A stretch of DNA of 64,000 bases from the NCBI RefSeq assembly GCF_004353825.1, contig NZ_SMNA01000006.1, positions 62,001 to 126,000 on the forward strand, read 5' to 3'. The DNA is from Occultella glacieicola (GTDB lineage Bacteria; Actinomycetota; Actinomycetes; Actinomycetales; Beutenbergiaceae). Shown here one piece after another: positions 18,735 to 30,528 of the stretch (its first letter is position 1; each line of letters begins with the position of its first letter). Below the pieces are notes generated by a model. It saw nothing but the letters and a program-made list of their open reading frames with translations. It had not been told where the DNA came from and ran no database searches. The position numbers were made by a program, and so were the translations under genes.

Positions 18735-19202
18735 GTGAACCGGATCTCAGTCCCCGACCTGTTTCCCGACGTCTACCGGCGGCTCCTGACGCTCAACCGG
18801 GAGGTCGAGGCGGCCCGGCGCAGCGCCGACGTCGAACTCGCCGTCATCGAGCTCGTGAAGGTGCGTGCCTCGCAGATCAACGGCTGCGCGTTCTGCACGG
18901 ACATGCACGCCAAGGAGGCCCTGGAGGCCGGCGTCACCGCACGTCAGCTCGCGGTTCTGCCGACCTGGCGCGAGACCCGGCTGTTCACGTCCGCCGAGCG
19001 CGCGGCGCTGGACCTGGCGGAGTCGATGAGCCGGCTCGCCCTCACCCAGCACGTGCCCGACGAGGTCTACGCGGCGGCCGCCGAGGTGTTCGACGAGGAC
19101 CAGTTGGCCGTGGTGATCTGGGCCGCGGCCGTGATCCAGACCTTCAACGCCCTGAACGTCACCTGCCCGAAGCCGTTGCCGGAGCAGGACTGGCCGAGCT
19201 GA
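18735..19202 (+). CDS. Carboxymuconolactone decarboxylase/AhpD-like protein
   Basis: 155 residues, all-helical. The AhpD-type redox motif CAFCTDMH gives Cys51, Cys54 and His58, as in alkylhydroperoxidase AhpD cores. Such proteins reduce peroxides or act as CMD-family enzymes; the CxxC plus His favours the peroxidase-like subgroup. It is a single-gene unit with its own leaderless promoter and is followed by the pyr promoter. The substrate is not determined. Confidence 0.9.
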   Translation: MNRISVPDLFPDVYRRLLTLNREVEAARRSADVELAVIELVKVRASQINGCAFCTDMHAKEALEAGVTARQLAVLPTWRETRLFTSAERAALDLAESMSRLALTQHVPDEVYAAAAEVFDEDQLAVVIWAAAVIQTFNALNVTCPKPLPEQDWPS

Positions 19203-19235
19203 GCGCACCCGTGCGGATCGGGTCGCCGGGGGCGG

Positions 19236-19241
19236 TAAGGT
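19236..19241 (+). promoter_or_regulatory. -10 box of the pyr operon
   Basis: TAAGGT. A transcript from about 19248 would carry the PyrR-binding leader (19270-19287) and reach pyrR at 19306, a leader of about 58 nt. Confidence 0.55.
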
Positions 19242-19250
19242 GACCGAGGC

Positions 19251-19268
19251 ATGTTGACATTCCTTTAA
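19251..19268 (+). CDS. Possible five-codon leader peptide (MLTFL) before pyrR
   Basis: ATG TTG ACA TTC CTT TAA lies at the predicted 5' end of the pyr mRNA, 9 nt after the -10 box, and ends 1 nt before the PyrR-binding hairpin. It could be chance. If translated, a ribosome stopping here would sit against the regulatory hairpin. Confidence 0.3.
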   Translation: MLTFL

Positions 19269-19269
19269 G

Positions 19270-20839
<1,570 letters not shown>

Positions 20840-20843
<4 letters not shown>

Positions 20844-22195
20844 CCAGCTACCTGATCCGCGCCGCGTCCGTCCTCGGCGGCGAGCGCACCGACCTCTATC
20901 TCGCCGATGGCGTGATCGCGGCCCTCGGGCCCGACGCGGCCGCGGCCGCGCCGCGCGGCGACGGCGGCAGTGCCGTCGAGGTCGTCGAGATCGACGCGAG
21001 CACCCTGATCGCGTTGCCGGGCCTCGTCGACCTGCACACGCACCTGCGCGAACCGGGCCGCGAGGACGCCGAGACGGTCGCCTCCGGTACCCGTGCGGCG
21101 GCCGTCGGGGGTTTCACCTGTGTGCACGCGATGGCGAACACGGACCCCGTCGCGGATACCGCGGGCGTGGTCGAGCAGGTCTGGCGACTCGGCCAGGACG
21201 CCGGCTGGGCGCAGGTGCGCCCGGTGGGTGCCGTGACCGTCGGACTGCGCGGGGAGCAGCTCGCCGAGCTCGGCGCGATGGCCGACTCCGCGGCGGCCGT
21301 GCGGGTGTTCTCCGACGACGGCATGTGCGTCCACGACCCGGTCCTGATGCGGCGGGCCCTGGAGTACGTGAAGGCGTTCGACGGCGTCGTGGCCCAGCAC
21401 GCGCAGGAGCCACGCCTGACCGCGGGTGCGCTCATGCACGAGGGTGTCGTCTCCGCGGCCCTCGGGCTGACCGGCTGGCCCGCGGTCGCGGAGGAGGCGA
21501 TCATCGCCCGCGACGTCCTGCTCGCCGAGCACGTGGGCTCCCGCGTGCACATCTGCCACCTCTCGACGGCCGGTTCCGTGGACATCATCCGCTGGGCCAA
21601 GGCCCGGGGCATCGACGTGACCGCGGAGGTCACCCCGCACCACCTGGTGCTCACCGACGAGGCGGTGCGCGGCTACGACCCCCAGTTCAAGGTGAACCCG
21701 CCGTTGCGCACCGCGGCCGACGTGGCCGCGGTCCGCGCCGGCCTCGCGGACGGCACCATCGATATCGTCGCCACCGACCACGCACCGCATCCGGACGAGG
21801 ACAAGGACTGCGAGTTCGCCGCCGCCGCGATGGGCATGACCGGGCTGGAGACCGCCCTGTCCGTGGTGGTCGAGGCGATGGTGAACAACCCCGACCACGA
21901 CTTCGGCTGGGCCGACGTGGCCCGCACCATGTCCGCGGCCCCGGCGGCCATCGGCCGGGTGTCCGAACAGGGGCGCCCGCTCGAGGTCGGGGAGCCCGCG
22001 AACCTCGTCCTGGTGGACCCCGAGGCCACCTGGACCGTCGACCCACCGGCCCTGCGCACCGCCAGCTCGAACACCCCCTTCGCGCAGCGCGAACTGCCGG
22101 CCCGCGTGGTCGCCACGTTCTGGCGCGGCGCGGCGACCGTGCTCGACGGTGCCCCCCGTGAGGCCCTCCGCGAGCGTGCGGGGGCCGGCGCGTGA
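20840..22195 (+). CDS. pyrC: Dihydroorotase
   Basis: 451 residues, amidohydrolase fold with a metal-binding [10 protein letters not shown] signature and the later TDHAPHP motif. It cyclises carbamoyl-aspartate to dihydroorotate. This is the long (class I) type found next to pyrB in Gram-positives. The start overlaps the pyrB stop by 4 bp. The gene after it is carA directly; the small membrane-protein gene that I recall between them in some actinobacteria is absent. Confidence 0.97.
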
Positions 22196-22230
22196 ACACC
22201 CAGCAGCAGATGAATACCGAGGTGAAAGTC

Positions 22231-23487
22231 ATGACGTCCGCAGCGACGCTCGATCCGGCCGCCGACCAGGCCGGCCACGGGGCGGAAACCGCCCTGCTCG
22301 TCCTCGAGGACGGCACCGTCATGCGCGGACGCGCCTACGGCGCCCGGGGCGTCACGTTCGGCGAGATCGTCTTCTCCACCGGCATGACCGGCTACCAGGA
22401 GACCCTCACCGACCCTTCATACCACCGGCAGATCGTCATCATGACGGCCCCGCACATCGGGAACACCGGCGTGAACGACGAGGACCCCGAGTCCCTGAAG
22501 ATCTGGGTGGCCGGCTTCGTCGTGCGCGACCGGGCCCGCCGCGCCTCGAGCTGGCGCTCGCGCCGGGAGCTCGAGGACGAGCTGGCCGCGCAGGGCATCG
22601 TCTCGATCAGCGACGTGGATACCCGCGCCCTGACCCGCCGGCTGCGGGAGGAGGGTGTGATGCGCGCCGGGATCTTCTCCGGGGACGCACTGCCGGCCCT
22701 GCCCGGCCGGCACGGCGAGGCCGAACTGCTCGCGCAGGTCGCGGCCAGCCCGCAGATGACCGGTGCGGACCTGGCCCGCGAGGTGAGCACCCCCGAGCCG
22801 TACGTCGTGGAGCCGTCCGGCGAGTTCGCCGGCCGGGACCCGCTCGCCACCGTCGTGGCCGTCGACCTCGGCATCAAGGCGATGACCCCACAGCGGCTCT
22901 CCGAGCGCGGCGTCCGGGTGCACGTGGTGCCCTCACGCAGCACGATCACCGACATCACCGCACTGCAGCCGGACGGCGTGTTCTTCTCGAACGGTCCCGG
23001 TGACCCCGAGGCGTCCGTCCACGAGGTGGAACTGCTACGCGAGGTTCTCGACGCCGGCCTGCCCTACTTCGGGATCTGCTTCGGCAACCAGATCCTCGGG
23101 CGTGCCCTGGGCTACGGCACCTACAAGCTCGGCTACGGCCACCGCGGGCTGAACCAGCCCGTCAAGGACGTCACCACCGGCAAGGTCGAGATCACCTCGC
23201 ACAACCACGGCTTCGCCGTCGACGCCCCGATCGACGGCGAGTCGACCGCCCCGCATGATGGCGGCCGTTACGGGCGCGTGATCGTCTCCCACATCGGTCT
23301 CAACGACAACGTGGTGGAGGGCCTGGAGTGCCTGGACATCCCCGCGTTCTCGGTGCAGTACCACCCGGAGGCCGCGGCCGGCCCACACGACGCCGCCTAC
23401 CTGTTCGACCGGTTCGTGGACCTGATCACCGGCGGCGCGACGCCGGCCCGGGCCACCGCCCCACAGACCCAGAAGGACGCCAACTGA
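22231..23487 (+). CDS. carA: Carbamoyl phosphate synthase small (glutaminase) subunit
   Basis: 418 residues from this start. The N-terminal CarA domain ([15 protein letters not shown]) is followed by a class I glutamine amidotransferase domain with the nucleophile Cys in [10 protein letters not shown] and the [11 protein letters not shown] segment. It supplies ammonia to CarB. Three starts are possible: GTG 22192 (overlapping the pyrC stop), ATG 22210 and ATG 22231. The last has GAGG 8 nt upstream and matches the homologue length best. The stop overlaps the carB ATG by one base. Confidence 0.95.
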   Translation: MTSAATLDPAADQAGHGAETALLVLEDGTVMRGRAYGARGVTFGEIVFSTGMTGYQETLTDPSYHRQIVIMTAPHIGNTGVNDEDPESLKIWVAGFVVRDRARRASSWRSRRELEDELAAQGIVSISDVDTRALTRRLREEGVMRAGIFSGDALPALPGRHGEAELLAQVAASPQMTGADLAREVSTPEPYVVEPSGEFAGRDPLATVVAVDLGIKAMTPQRLSERGVRVHVVPSRSTITDITALQPDGVFFSNGPGDPEASVHEVELLREVLDAGLPYFGICFGNQILGRALGYGTYKLGYGHRGLNQPVKDVTTGKVEITSHNHGFAVDAPIDGESTAPHDGGRYGRVIVSHIGLNDNVVEGLECLDIPAFSVQYHPEAAAGPHDAAYLFDRFVDLITGGATPARATAPQTQKDAN

Positions 23488-26400
23488 TGCCCCGTCGTTC
23501 CGATATTGCCAGCGTCCTCGTGATCGGGTCCGGCCCGATCGTGATCGGCCAGGCCGCAGAGTTCGACTACTCCGGCACCCAGGCCTGTCGCGTCCTGCGC
23601 GAGGAGGGTCTGCGGGTCATCCTGGTCAACTCCAACCCGGCCACGATCATGACCGACCCGGAGTTCGCCGACGCCACCTACGTGGAGCCGATCACGCCCG
23701 AGGTGGTGGCGTCCATCATCGAGAAGGAACGACCCGACGCCCTGCTGCCGACCCTGGGCGGGCAGACCGCCCTCAACACGGCCATCTCGCTGCACGAGGC
23801 CGGGGTGCTGGAACGGTACGGCGTGGAGCTGATCGGCGCGAACATCGACGCCATCAACGCGGCCGAGGACCGACAGCTCTTCAAGGGTGTCGTGGAGCGC
23901 TGCGGCGCCGAGGTGGCCCGGTCCGCGATCACCCACTCGATCGAGGACTGCCTGGACGCCGTCGCTGACCTCGGTTACCCGGTCGTGGTGCGCCCCTCCT
24001 TCACCATGGGCGGCCTCGGCTCCGGGATCGCCTACGACGAGGCCCAGTTGCGCCAGATCGCCGGCGCCGGGCTGCACTACTCACCGACCACCGAGGTGCT
24101 GCTCGAGGAGTCCATCCTCGGCTGGAAGGAGTTCGAGCTCGAACTCATGCGCGACCGCGCGGACAACGTGGTGGTCGTCTGCTCCATCGAGAACTTCGAC
24201 CCGGTGGGGGTGCACACCGGTGACTCGATCACCGTCGCCCCGGCCCTGACCCTGACCGACCGCGAGTACCAGCGGCTGCGGGACATCTCGATCGCGGTCA
24301 TCCGTGAGGTCGGGGTGGACACCGGTGGGTGCAACATCCAGTTCGCCGTGGAGCCGTCCACCGGCCGGATCGTGGTCATCGAGATGAACCCCCGGGTGTC
24401 CCGCTCGAGCGCCCTGGCCTCCAAGGCCACCGGGTTCCCGATCGCGAAGATCGCCGCCCGCCTCGCCGTGGGCTACACCCTCGACGAGATCCCGAACGAC
24501 ATCACCGGATCCACGCCGGCCTCGTTCGAGCCGACCCTCGACTACGTCGTGGTCAAGGTGCCCCGGTTCGCGTTCGAGAAGTTCCCGGCCGCGGACCCCA
24601 CCCTCACCACCACGATGAAGAGCGTGGGGGAGGCGATGGCCCTCGGCCGCAACTTCACCGAGGCGCTGCAGAAGGCGATGCGCTCGATCGACACCGACGA
24701 CTCCTCGTTCACCTGGGCCGGAGAGGTTCCGGACGCCGAGGAGACCGGTCTGCTCCTGGAGTCGATCCGGGTCCCGACCGACCACCGCATCCTCGACCTG
24801 CAGCGGGCCATCCGCGGCGGCGCCACCCTTGAGGAGATCACCGCCGCGACCGGGATCGACCCCTGGTTCGTCGACCAGATCATCCTCCTGGACGAGGTCG
24901 CGCATGAGATCACCGCGGCCGCGACGCTGCAGCCCGACATCCTCGCCCGGGCGAAGCGGCACGGCTTCTCGGACGCCCAGATCGCGCAGATGCGCGGCCT
25001 GGGGGAGGCGACCGTGCGCGAGATGCGCCACGCCTACGGGCTGCGGCCGGTCTACAAGACGGTGGACACCTGTGCCGCCGAGTTCGCCGCCCGGACCCCG
25101 TACCACTACTCCAGCTACGACGCCGAGACCGAGGTGGCCGCCCGGGGCCGCCCGGCCGTGCTGATCCTCGGCTCGGGACCGAACCGGATCGGGCAGGGCA
25201 TCGAGTTCGACTACTCGTGCGTGCACGCGGCCCTGGCGCTCAAGGGCTCGTACGAGACCGTCATGATCAACTGCAACCCGGAGACGGTCTCCACCGACTA
25301 CGACACCGCGGACCGCCTGTACTTCGAGCCGCTCACGTTCGAGGACGTGCTCGAGGTCTACCTGGCCGAGCTGGCCGTCGGCCCGGTCGCGGGCGTGATC
25401 GTGCAGCTCGGTGGGCAGACGCCGCTCAAGCTGGCCGACCGCCTGGCCGCCGCCGGCCTGCCCATCTGGGGCACCCCGCCGTCGGCCATCGACGCGGCCG
25501 AGGACCGCGGCCAGTTCGGCCAGGTGCTGCTGAACGCCGGGCTGCCGGCGCCGGCGTTCGGCACCGCGATCTCGCTGGCGCAGGCGACCGAGATCGCGGA
25601 CCGGATCGGCTACCCGGTCTTGGTGCGACCGTCCTACGTTCTCGGCGGGCGCGGGATGGAGATCGTCTACGACGCCGAGCAGCTCGTCGACTACGTGCGC
25701 CGGGCCACCGGCGCCGGTGACGCCGGGGCGCTGCTGCCCGCCCCGGTGCTCGTGGACCGGTTCCTCGACCAGGCGATCGAGATCGACGTGGACGCCCTCT
25801 ACGACGGCACCGAGCTGTACCTGGGCGGGGTGATGGAACACATCGAGGAGGCGGGGATCCACTCCGGCGACTCCGCGTGCGTGCTGCCACCGGTCACGCT
25901 CTCGGACTCCATGATCGACCGGATCCGGACCTCGACCGAGGCGATCGCCGCCGGCGTCGGGGTGCGCGGGCTGATCAACATCCAGTTCGCCCTCGCCGCG
26001 GACGTCCTGTACGTCCTCGAGGCGAACCCGCGCGCGTCCCGGACGGTGCCCTTCGTCGCGAAGGCCACCGGCGTGCCGTTGGCGAAGGCGGCGGCGCTGC
26101 TGATGAGCGGCCGCTCGATCGCGGACCTGCGCGCGGACGGAGTGCTCCCTGAACAGGACGCCAGCCACACCGATCTCGACGCGCCGATCGCGGTCAAGGA
26201 GGCGGTGCTGCCGTTCAAGCGGTTCCGCACCGCGTCCGGTCAGGTCGTGGACACCGTGCTCGGGCCGGAGATGCGCTCCACCGGTGAGGTCATGGGCTAC
26301 GACGTGGACTTCCCGCTCGCGTTCGCGAAGTCCCAGGCGGCGGCGTTCGGCGGGCTGCCGACCGAGGGCACCGTGTTCGTGTCCGTCGCGGACCGGGACA

Positions 26401-26846
26401 AGCGGTCCCTGACCATGGCCACCGGCCGGCTGCTGGAGCTCGGCTTCCGGATCCTCGCGACCGCCGGGACCGCGAGCGTGCTGCGCCGCAACGGCCTGTC
26501 CGCCGAGGTGGTCCGTAAGGCCTCCGACGGCACCGGCCCGAACGGAGAGCCGACCATCGTCGACCTGATCAACGCCGGGCAGGTGGACATGGTCATCAAC
26601 ACCCCGGGGAGCAAGGGCGCGCGCGCGGACGGGTACGACATCCGGACCGCGACCACCGCAGCAGACAAGGCGATCTCGACCACCACGCAGCAGTTCACGG
26701 CGGCGGTCCAGGCGATCGAGGCGATCCGGCGGGGACCGTTCGCGGTGCGCTCGCTGCAGGAGCACGACGCCGCCCGGCTGGCGCGGCACGAGGCAGCGGA
26801 CCAGGGGCTGACGGGCTCGAGGACGACCGGACGAACCAGGAGATGA
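23487..26846 (+). CDS. carB: Carbamoyl phosphate synthase large subunit
   Basis: 1119 residues, full length. Two homologous ATP-grasp halves are visible: the first opens with [21 protein letters not shown] and the second repeats it as [19 protein letters not shown]. They make carboxy phosphate and carbamoyl phosphate in turn. The C-terminal allosteric MGS-like domain follows ([10 protein letters not shown] onwards), where UMP and ornithine act in known enzymes. This is the only carAB pair seen, so it likely feeds both pyrimidine and arginine synthesis. A 1040-codon antisense open frame over it is a GC-skew shadow. Confidence 0.98.
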   Translation: MPRRSDIASVLVIGSGPIVIGQAAEFDYSGTQACRVLREEGLRVILVNSNPATIMTDPEFADATYVEPITPEVVASIIEKERPDALLPTLGGQTALNTAISLHEAGVLERYGVELIGANIDAINAAEDRQLFKGVVERCGAEVARSAITHSIEDCLDAVADLGYPVVVRPSFTMGGLGSGIAYDEAQLRQIAGAGLHYSPTTEVLLEESILGWKEFELELMRDRADNVVVVCSIENFDPVGVHTGDSITVAPALTLTDREYQRLRDISIAVIREVGVDTGGCNIQFAVEPSTGRIVVIEMNPRVSRSSALASKATGFPIAKIAARLAVGYTLDEIPNDITGSTPASFEPTLDYVVVKVPRFAFEKFPAADPTLTTTMKSVGEAMALGRNFTEALQKAMRSIDTDDSSFTWAGEVPDAEETGLLLESIRVPTDHRILDLQRAIRGGATLEEITAATGIDPWFVDQIILLDEVAHEITAAATLQPDILARAKRHGFSDAQIAQMRGLGEATVREMRHAYGLRPVYKTVDTCAAEFAARTPYHYSSYDAETEVAARGRPAVLILGSGPNRIGQGIEFDYSCVHAALALKGSYETVMINCNPETVSTDYDTADRLYFEPLTFEDVLEVYLAELAVGPVAGVIVQLGGQTPLKLADRLAAAGLPIWGTPPSAIDAAEDRGQFGQVLLNAGLPAPAFGTAISLAQATEIADRIGYPVLVRPSYVLGGRGMEIVYDAEQLVDYVRRATGAGDAGALLPAPVLVDRFLDQAIEIDVDALYDGTELYLGGVMEHIEEAGIHSGDSACVLPPVTLSDSMIDRIRTSTEAIAAGVGVRGLINIQFALAADVLYVLEANPRASRTVPFVAKATGVPLAKAAALLMSGRSIADLRADGVLPEQDASHTDLDAPIAVKEAVLPFKRFRTASGQVVDTVLGPEMRSTGEVMGYDVDFPLAFAKSQAAAFGGLPTEGTVFVSVADRDKRSLTMATGRLLELGFRILATAGTASVLRRNGLSAEVVRKASDGTGPNGEPTIVDLINAGQVDMVINTPGSKGARADGYDIRTATTAADKAISTTTQQFTAAVQAIEAIRRGPFAVRSLQEHDAARLARHEAADQGLTGSRTTGRTRR

Positions 26847-26856
26847 GGGAGCGGGG

Positions 26857-27762
26857 ATGAGCACCACCACCACGACCACGGGCGAGCGGTCCACACGCAC
26901 CGGCTTCGGCACCCGGTTGTCCCAGGCGATGGCGGCCCGCGGCCCGCTGTGCGTCGGGATCGACCCGCACGTCGGACTGCTGCACCGGTGGGACCTGCCG
27001 GACGATGCCCGCGGCGTCCGTGAGTTCTCCCTGCGGGTGGTCGAGGCCGTGGCCGGCCAGGTCGCGGCCGTCAAGCCCCAGTCCGCATTCTTCGAGCGGT
27101 ACGGCTCCGCCGGGATGGCCGCCCTGGAGGAGACGATCGCGGCCTGCCGGGCGGCCGGTCTGCTCTGCGTCGTGGACGCCAAGCGCGGCGACATCGGATC
27201 CACGATGGACGGCTACGCCGACGCGTTCCTCGGGAAGGACTCGGGCTTCGCCGGGGACGCGGTCACGCTCTCCCCGTACCTGGGCTTCGAGACCCTGCGA
27301 CCGGCGATCGAGGCCGCGCTGGCTACCGGCCGGGGGGTGTTCGTGCTCGCCCTGACGTCGAACCCCGAGGGCGCCGAGGTGCAGCACGCCCTGGTCGACG
27401 GCGTCCCGGTCGCCGCGGTGATCGCGCGGCACGCCGCCGCGGCGAACGTCGCCGAGATCGAGGCCGGGGCGCCGCTCGGCAGCGTCGGCCTGGTCGTCGG
27501 TGCCACGATCGGGTCCGCGGCACGCGACCTCGGGGTGGACCTGGCGGCCGTACGCGGGCCACTGCTCGCCCCGGGCGTTGGGGCCCAGGGTGGGGGAGCG
27601 GCACAGATCCGGGACGCATTCGCCGGCGCCCTCGGCGCGGTACTGCCGTCGAGCTCGCGTGACATCCTGCGCGCGGGGCCGAGCGTCGACGACCTGCGCG
27701 CCGCGGCCCGGGCGATCAACGCCGAGCTGCGCGACGCCGTCGGGCAGGTGCCGGCCGGCTGA
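26857..27762 (+). CDS. pyrF: Orotidine-5'-phosphate decarboxylase, type 2
   Basis: 301 residues, TIM barrel. It decarboxylates OMP to UMP. The motif DAKRGDIGST places the catalytic Asp107/Lys109/Asp112 set. The length and the KPQSAFFERYG segment identify the longer PyrF type common in actinobacteria and mycobacteria. It starts 10 bp after carB with a GGGAG site. pyrD and pyrE are not in the operon and must lie elsewhere. Confidence 0.97.
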   Translation: MSTTTTTTGERSTRTGFGTRLSQAMAARGPLCVGIDPHVGLLHRWDLPDDARGVREFSLRVVEAVAGQVAAVKPQSAFFERYGSAGMAALEETIAACRAAGLLCVVDAKRGDIGSTMDGYADAFLGKDSGFAGDAVTLSPYLGFETLRPAIEAALATGRGVFVLALTSNPEGAEVQHALVDGVPVAAVIARHAAAANVAEIEAGAPLGSVGLVVGATIGSAARDLGVDLAAVRGPLLAPGVGAQGGGAAQIRDAFAGALGAVLPSSSRDILRAGPSVDDLRAAARAINAELRDAVGQVPAG

Positions 27763-27794
27763 GCCGGTCTGAGCCAGTCCTGAGCCAATCCATG

Positions 27795-27810
27795 GGCGGG
27801 GCACCCCGCC
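27795..27810 (+). terminator. Hairpin after pyrF
   Basis: GGCGGG-GCAC-CCCGCC, a 6-bp perfect stem, without a T-run. It lies between the pyr operon and the mihF promoter, so it may end the operon. Confidence 0.45.
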
Positions 27811-27861
27811 GAACGTGTTCAGGCCCACGCCTTCCCGATTGATCTGCGGGCCCGCCCTCGC

Positions 27862-27867
27862 TAGGTT
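27862..27867 (+). promoter_or_regulatory. -10 box of mihF
   Basis: TAGGTT, about 50 nt before the GTG start. It overlaps the 27864-27878 palindrome. Confidence 0.5.
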
Positions 27868-27878
27868 GCCTAGCAACC
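27864..27878. promoter_or_regulatory. Perfect palindrome over the mihF promoter
   Basis: GGTTGC-CTA-GCAACC, arms of 6 bp. It overlaps the -10 box and the expected transcription start, the position of a repressor site. The protein that would bind is unknown; self-regulation by the nucleoid protein is one option. Confidence 0.5.
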
Positions 27879-27916
27879 ATCCTCCGCCGACGCTTCGAGA
27901 GTTGAAGGTAAACACC

Positions 27917-28228
27917 GTGGCTCTTCCCCCACTGACACCGGAGCAGCGCGCCAACGCGCTCGCCAAGGCCGCCGCCGCTCGTGCGACCCGTGCCGAGGTG
28001 AAGAACCGGCTGAAGTACTCCGGTGGCAAGCTGTCCGAGGTGATCGCCGAGGGTGCCACCGACGACGCCGTGGGCAAGCTGAAGGTGCTGTCGCTGCTGG
28101 AGTCCCTGCCCGGCGTGGGCAAGATCACCGCGCGCGCCGTCATGACCGAGGTGGGGATCTCCGAGAGCCGACGCGTGCGTGGGCTCGGTCCGAACCAGAT
28201 CGCCAAGCTGGTCGAGCGGTTTGGCTGA
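27917..28228 (+). CDS. mihF: Actinobacterial integration host factor (mIHF)
   Basis: 103 residues from the GTG at 27917, which gives the family start [12 protein letters not shown]; the frame extends upstream to 27815 but that part is not conserved. The H2TH-like segment [22 protein letters not shown] and the basic SRRVRGLG end are hallmarks of mycobacterial/streptomycete IHF, a nucleoid protein that bends DNA without the HU fold. GAAGG lies upstream. The genomic slot before gmk and rpoZ is the usual one. Confidence 0.95.
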   Translation: MALPPLTPEQRANALAKAAAARATRAEVKNRLKYSGGKLSEVIAEGATDDAVGKLKVLSLLESLPGVGKITARAVMTEVGISESRRVRGLGPNQIAKLVERFG

Positions 28229-28835
28229 GCAGACCACCCCCGCTCGGCTCACGGTCCTGGCCGGCCCGACCGCGGTCGGCAAGGGCACCGTCTCCGCGGA
28301 CCTGCGCGCCCGCTACCCGAACATCTGGCTGTCGGTGTCCGCGACCACCCGGGCACCCCGGCCCGGCGAGGTCGACGGCGTCCACTACCTGTTCCTGAAG
28401 CCCGACGAGTTCGCCGGGATGGTCGCGGGCGGGGAGTTCCTGGAATGGGCCGTGGTGCACGGCCGCAACAGCTACGGCACCCCGCGCAGGCCGGTGGAGG
28501 AGCGCCTCGCCGCCGGGGCGCCGGCACTCCTGGAGATCGACCTGCAGGGCGCCCGCCAGGTCCGCCAGACCATGCCGGAGGCGCGGTTCGTGTTCCTGGC
28601 CCCGCCGAGCTGGGAGGAGTTGGTCCGGCGACTCGAGGGTCGCGGCACCGAGGACGCCGAGGAACGCGAGCGCCGGCTCGTCACCGCCCAGGTCGAGCTC
28701 GCGGCCGCCGCGGAGTTCGACCACACGATCGTCAACGACGACGTGCAGCGGGCCACCGACGAGCTGGTCGCGCTGATGGGATGTGCGCCGGCACCGCGCG
28801 AGCGCCTCGCCCCGACCGACCCGACGAGCCGCTAG
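28221..28835 (+). CDS. gmk: Guanylate kinase
   Basis: 204 residues from a TTG at 28221, overlapping the mihF stop by 8 bp. It phosphorylates GMP to GDP. The P-loop [10 protein letters not shown] is at the N-terminus; [11 protein letters not shown] and VHYLFL form the GMP-binding part. A GTG at 28179 is in frame but would add 14 residues unlike the family and overlap mihF by 50 bp, so the TTG is preferred with moderate confidence. The stop codon TAG is also the first half of the TAGACT box of rpoZ. Confidence 0.94.
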   Translation: MAEQTTPARLTVLAGPTAVGKGTVSADLRARYPNIWLSVSATTRAPRPGEVDGVHYLFLKPDEFAGMVAGGEFLEWAVVHGRNSYGTPRRPVEERLAAGAPALLEIDLQGARQVRQTMPEARFVFLAPPSWEELVRRLEGRGTEDAEERERRLVTAQVELAAAAEFDHTIVNDDVQRATDELVALMGCAPAPRERLAPTDPTSR

Positions 28836-28838
28836 ACT
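28833..28838 (+). promoter_or_regulatory. -10 box of rpoZ built on the gmk stop codon
   Basis: TAGACT: the first three bases are the gmk stop codon. A leader of about 75 nt would follow, including the triple decamer repeat. Confidence 0.5.
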
Positions 28839-28866
28839 AGAGCGTTCGAACACCCAGCCGGCACCT

Positions 28867-28896
28867 GCCGACACAAGCCGACACAAGCCGACACAA
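28867..28896 (+). repeat. Three tandem copies of a decamer in the rpoZ leader
   Basis: GCCGACACAA repeated three times without gaps in the untranslated leader of rpoZ. A change in copy number would alter leader length only. Confidence 0.9.
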
Positions 28897-28918
28897 GCAC
28901 AGACGAGGTTCTCCCGAC

Positions 28919-29182
28919 ATGTCAGGAACCGTTGCCGCACCCGAGGGCATCACCGATCCGCCGATCGACGAACTCCTCGAGGCAGCCGACTCCAAGTACG
29001 CCCTGGTCATCTACGCCGCCAAGCGCGCGCGTCAGATCAACGCCTACTACGCCCAGCTGAACGAGGGGCTGCTCGAGTACGTGGGCCCGCTCGTGGAGAC
29101 CGAACAGCAGGAGAAGCCCCTCTCCATCGCCATGCGCGAGATCAACGAGGGCCTCCTGACGGTCGAGCCGACCGAGGACTGA
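28919..29182 (+). CDS. rpoZ: RNA polymerase omega subunit
   Basis: 87 residues. The conserved omega core has [28 protein letters not shown] followed by the [10 protein letters not shown] segment. It folds around the beta' C-terminus and helps core assembly. The ATG follows a GAGGTTCTC stretch. coaBC begins 8 bp after the stop, so they are one unit, as in other actinobacteria (gmk-rpoZ-coaBC-metK). Confidence 0.97.
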   Translation: MSGTVAAPEGITDPPIDELLEAADSKYALVIYAAKRARQINAYYAQLNEGLLEYVGPLVETEQQEKPLSIAMREINEGLLTVEPTED

Positions 29183-29190
29183 GCCCGAGC

Positions 29191-30447
29191 GTGCACGTCG
29201 TCCTCGGGGTCGGCGGGGGGATCGCCGCCTACAAGGCCGTCCTGCTGCTGCGCCTGCTGCGCGAGGCCGGGCACGACGTGCGCGTGATGCCCACGGACGC
29301 CGCGCTGGCGTTCGTGGGCGCACCGACCTGGGAGGCCCTCAGCGGGCACCCGGTCACCACCAGCGTCTTCGACGGTGCCGACACCGTCGATCACGTCCGG
29401 TTCGGTCGCGCGGCGGACCTGGTGGTCATCGCCCCGGCGACGGCGGACCTGCTGGCCCGCGCCGTCGGCGGACACGCCGACGACCTGCTCACCGCCACCC
29501 TGCTGACCGTGACCAGCCCGGTGCTGATGGCACCGGCGATGCACACGGAGATGTGGCACCACCCGGCCACCCGGGCCAACGTGGCCACCCTGCGCGAGCG
29601 CGGTGTGCACATCCTGGACCCCGCCGACGGACGCCTCACCGGCGCCGACTCCGGGCCCGGCCGGCTGCCGGAACCCGAGCAGATCCTCGCGGCGGCACTC
29701 GCCCTGGTGCCCGACGAGCGAGGCGACGCCCGTCCGTTGCCGCCGGCCGGTGACCGGTTCGCGGCCTCCCACGGGGGCCCCCTGAGCGGACGCCGGGTCG
29801 TCGTGAGCGCGGGCGGCACCCGCGAGCCGCTCGACCCGGTCCGGTTCATCGGGAACCGGTCCTCCGGCCGGCAGGGCGCCGCCCTGGCCGCGGTGGCCGC
29901 GGCCCGCGGCGCCGACGTGGAACTGGTCGCCGCGAACGTGGACGCGGCCCTGCTGCCCGACGGCGTCCGGGTCACCGCCGTGGAGACGACCGCGGAACTC
30001 CACGACGTGATGACCGCCCGCGCGGGCACCGCCGACGTGCTCGTCATGGCCGCCGCCGTCGCCGACTTCCGCCCCGTGCACACCGCCGCGTCGAAGACGA
30101 AGAAGAACGACGACGGGTCGGTCGCTCCCATCGAGCTGACCCAGAACCCGGACATCCTGGCCACCCTCGCGGCCGGCCGGCGACGAGGCCAGGTGATCGT
30201 CGGGTTCGGGGCCGAGACCGGGGACGCCGGCGGGAGCGTGCTCGACCACGGCCGGGCCAAGGCCCGGCGCAAGGGCGCCGACCTGCTCGCCGTGAACCAG
30301 GTCGGCGTCGGACAGGGGTTCGGCGACGTACCCAATCAGGTGGTCGTGCTCGACGGCTCCGGGACCGAGGTCGCCACCGTGGCCGGCAGCAAGGCCGAGG
30401 TGGCCGCCGGGCTGTGGGACGTGATCGCCGAACTGCTCAGGGACTGA
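29191..30447 (+). CDS. coaBC: Bifunctional phosphopantothenoylcysteine decarboxylase/phosphopantothenate-cysteine ligase
   Basis: 418 residues. Two domains make 4'-phosphopantetheine for coenzyme A: an FMN-binding CoaC decarboxylase (VGGGIAAYKAV, PAMHTEMWHHPATRANV) and a CoaB ligase starting about residue 195 (SAGGTREPLDPVRFIGNRSSG, then the KTKK loop). The GTG at 29191 is chosen because VHVVLGVGGGIAAYK is the usual N-terminus; upstream codons in frame run across rpoZ. The domain order and length are standard. Confidence 0.97.
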   Translation: MHVVLGVGGGIAAYKAVLLLRLLREAGHDVRVMPTDAALAFVGAPTWEALSGHPVTTSVFDGADTVDHVRFGRAADLVVIAPATADLLARAVGGHADDLLTATLLTVTSPVLMAPAMHTEMWHHPATRANVATLRERGVHILDPADGRLTGADSGPGRLPEPEQILAAALALVPDERGDARPLPPAGDRFAASHGGPLSGRRVVVSAGGTREPLDPVRFIGNRSSGRQGAALAAVAAARGADVELVAANVDAALLPDGVRVTAVETTAELHDVMTARAGTADVLVMAAAVADFRPVHTAASKTKKNDDGSVAPIELTQNPDILATLAAGRRRGQVIVGFGAETGDAGGSVLDHGRAKARRKGADLLAVNQVGVGQGFGDVPNQVVVLDGSGTEVATVAGSKAEVAAGLWDVIAELLRD

Positions 30448-30515
30448 GCCGGATCGGCTCACGCATCGAGCGGATCTTCTCGACGGAAACTCCGCGGGCG
30501 CGCACGCGCAGGCAT

Positions 30516-30521
30516 TAGGCT
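30516..30521 (+). promoter_or_regulatory. -10 box of metK, leaderless
   Basis: TAGGCT ends 7 nt before the GTG at 30529. There is no leader and so no room for a SAM riboswitch. Confidence 0.6.
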
Positions 30522-30528
30522 CGCCCCC

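Noticed and set aside
24081-27203. A 1040-codon open frame on the minus strand opposite carB and pyrF
   Set aside because: It is an antisense shadow of two certain genes caused by high GC; its translation is Arg/Gly/Asp/Val-rich without domains or a ribosome-binding site.
28179-28220. GTG 28179 as the gmk start
   Set aside because: It would add residues unlike any guanylate kinase and overlap mihF by 50 bp; the TTG at 28221 fits better, although it is a rarer start.
30448-30528. A SAM riboswitch before metK
   Set aside because: The gap is only 81 bp, the promoter box is 7 nt from the start codon, and no SAM aptamer signature is seen.
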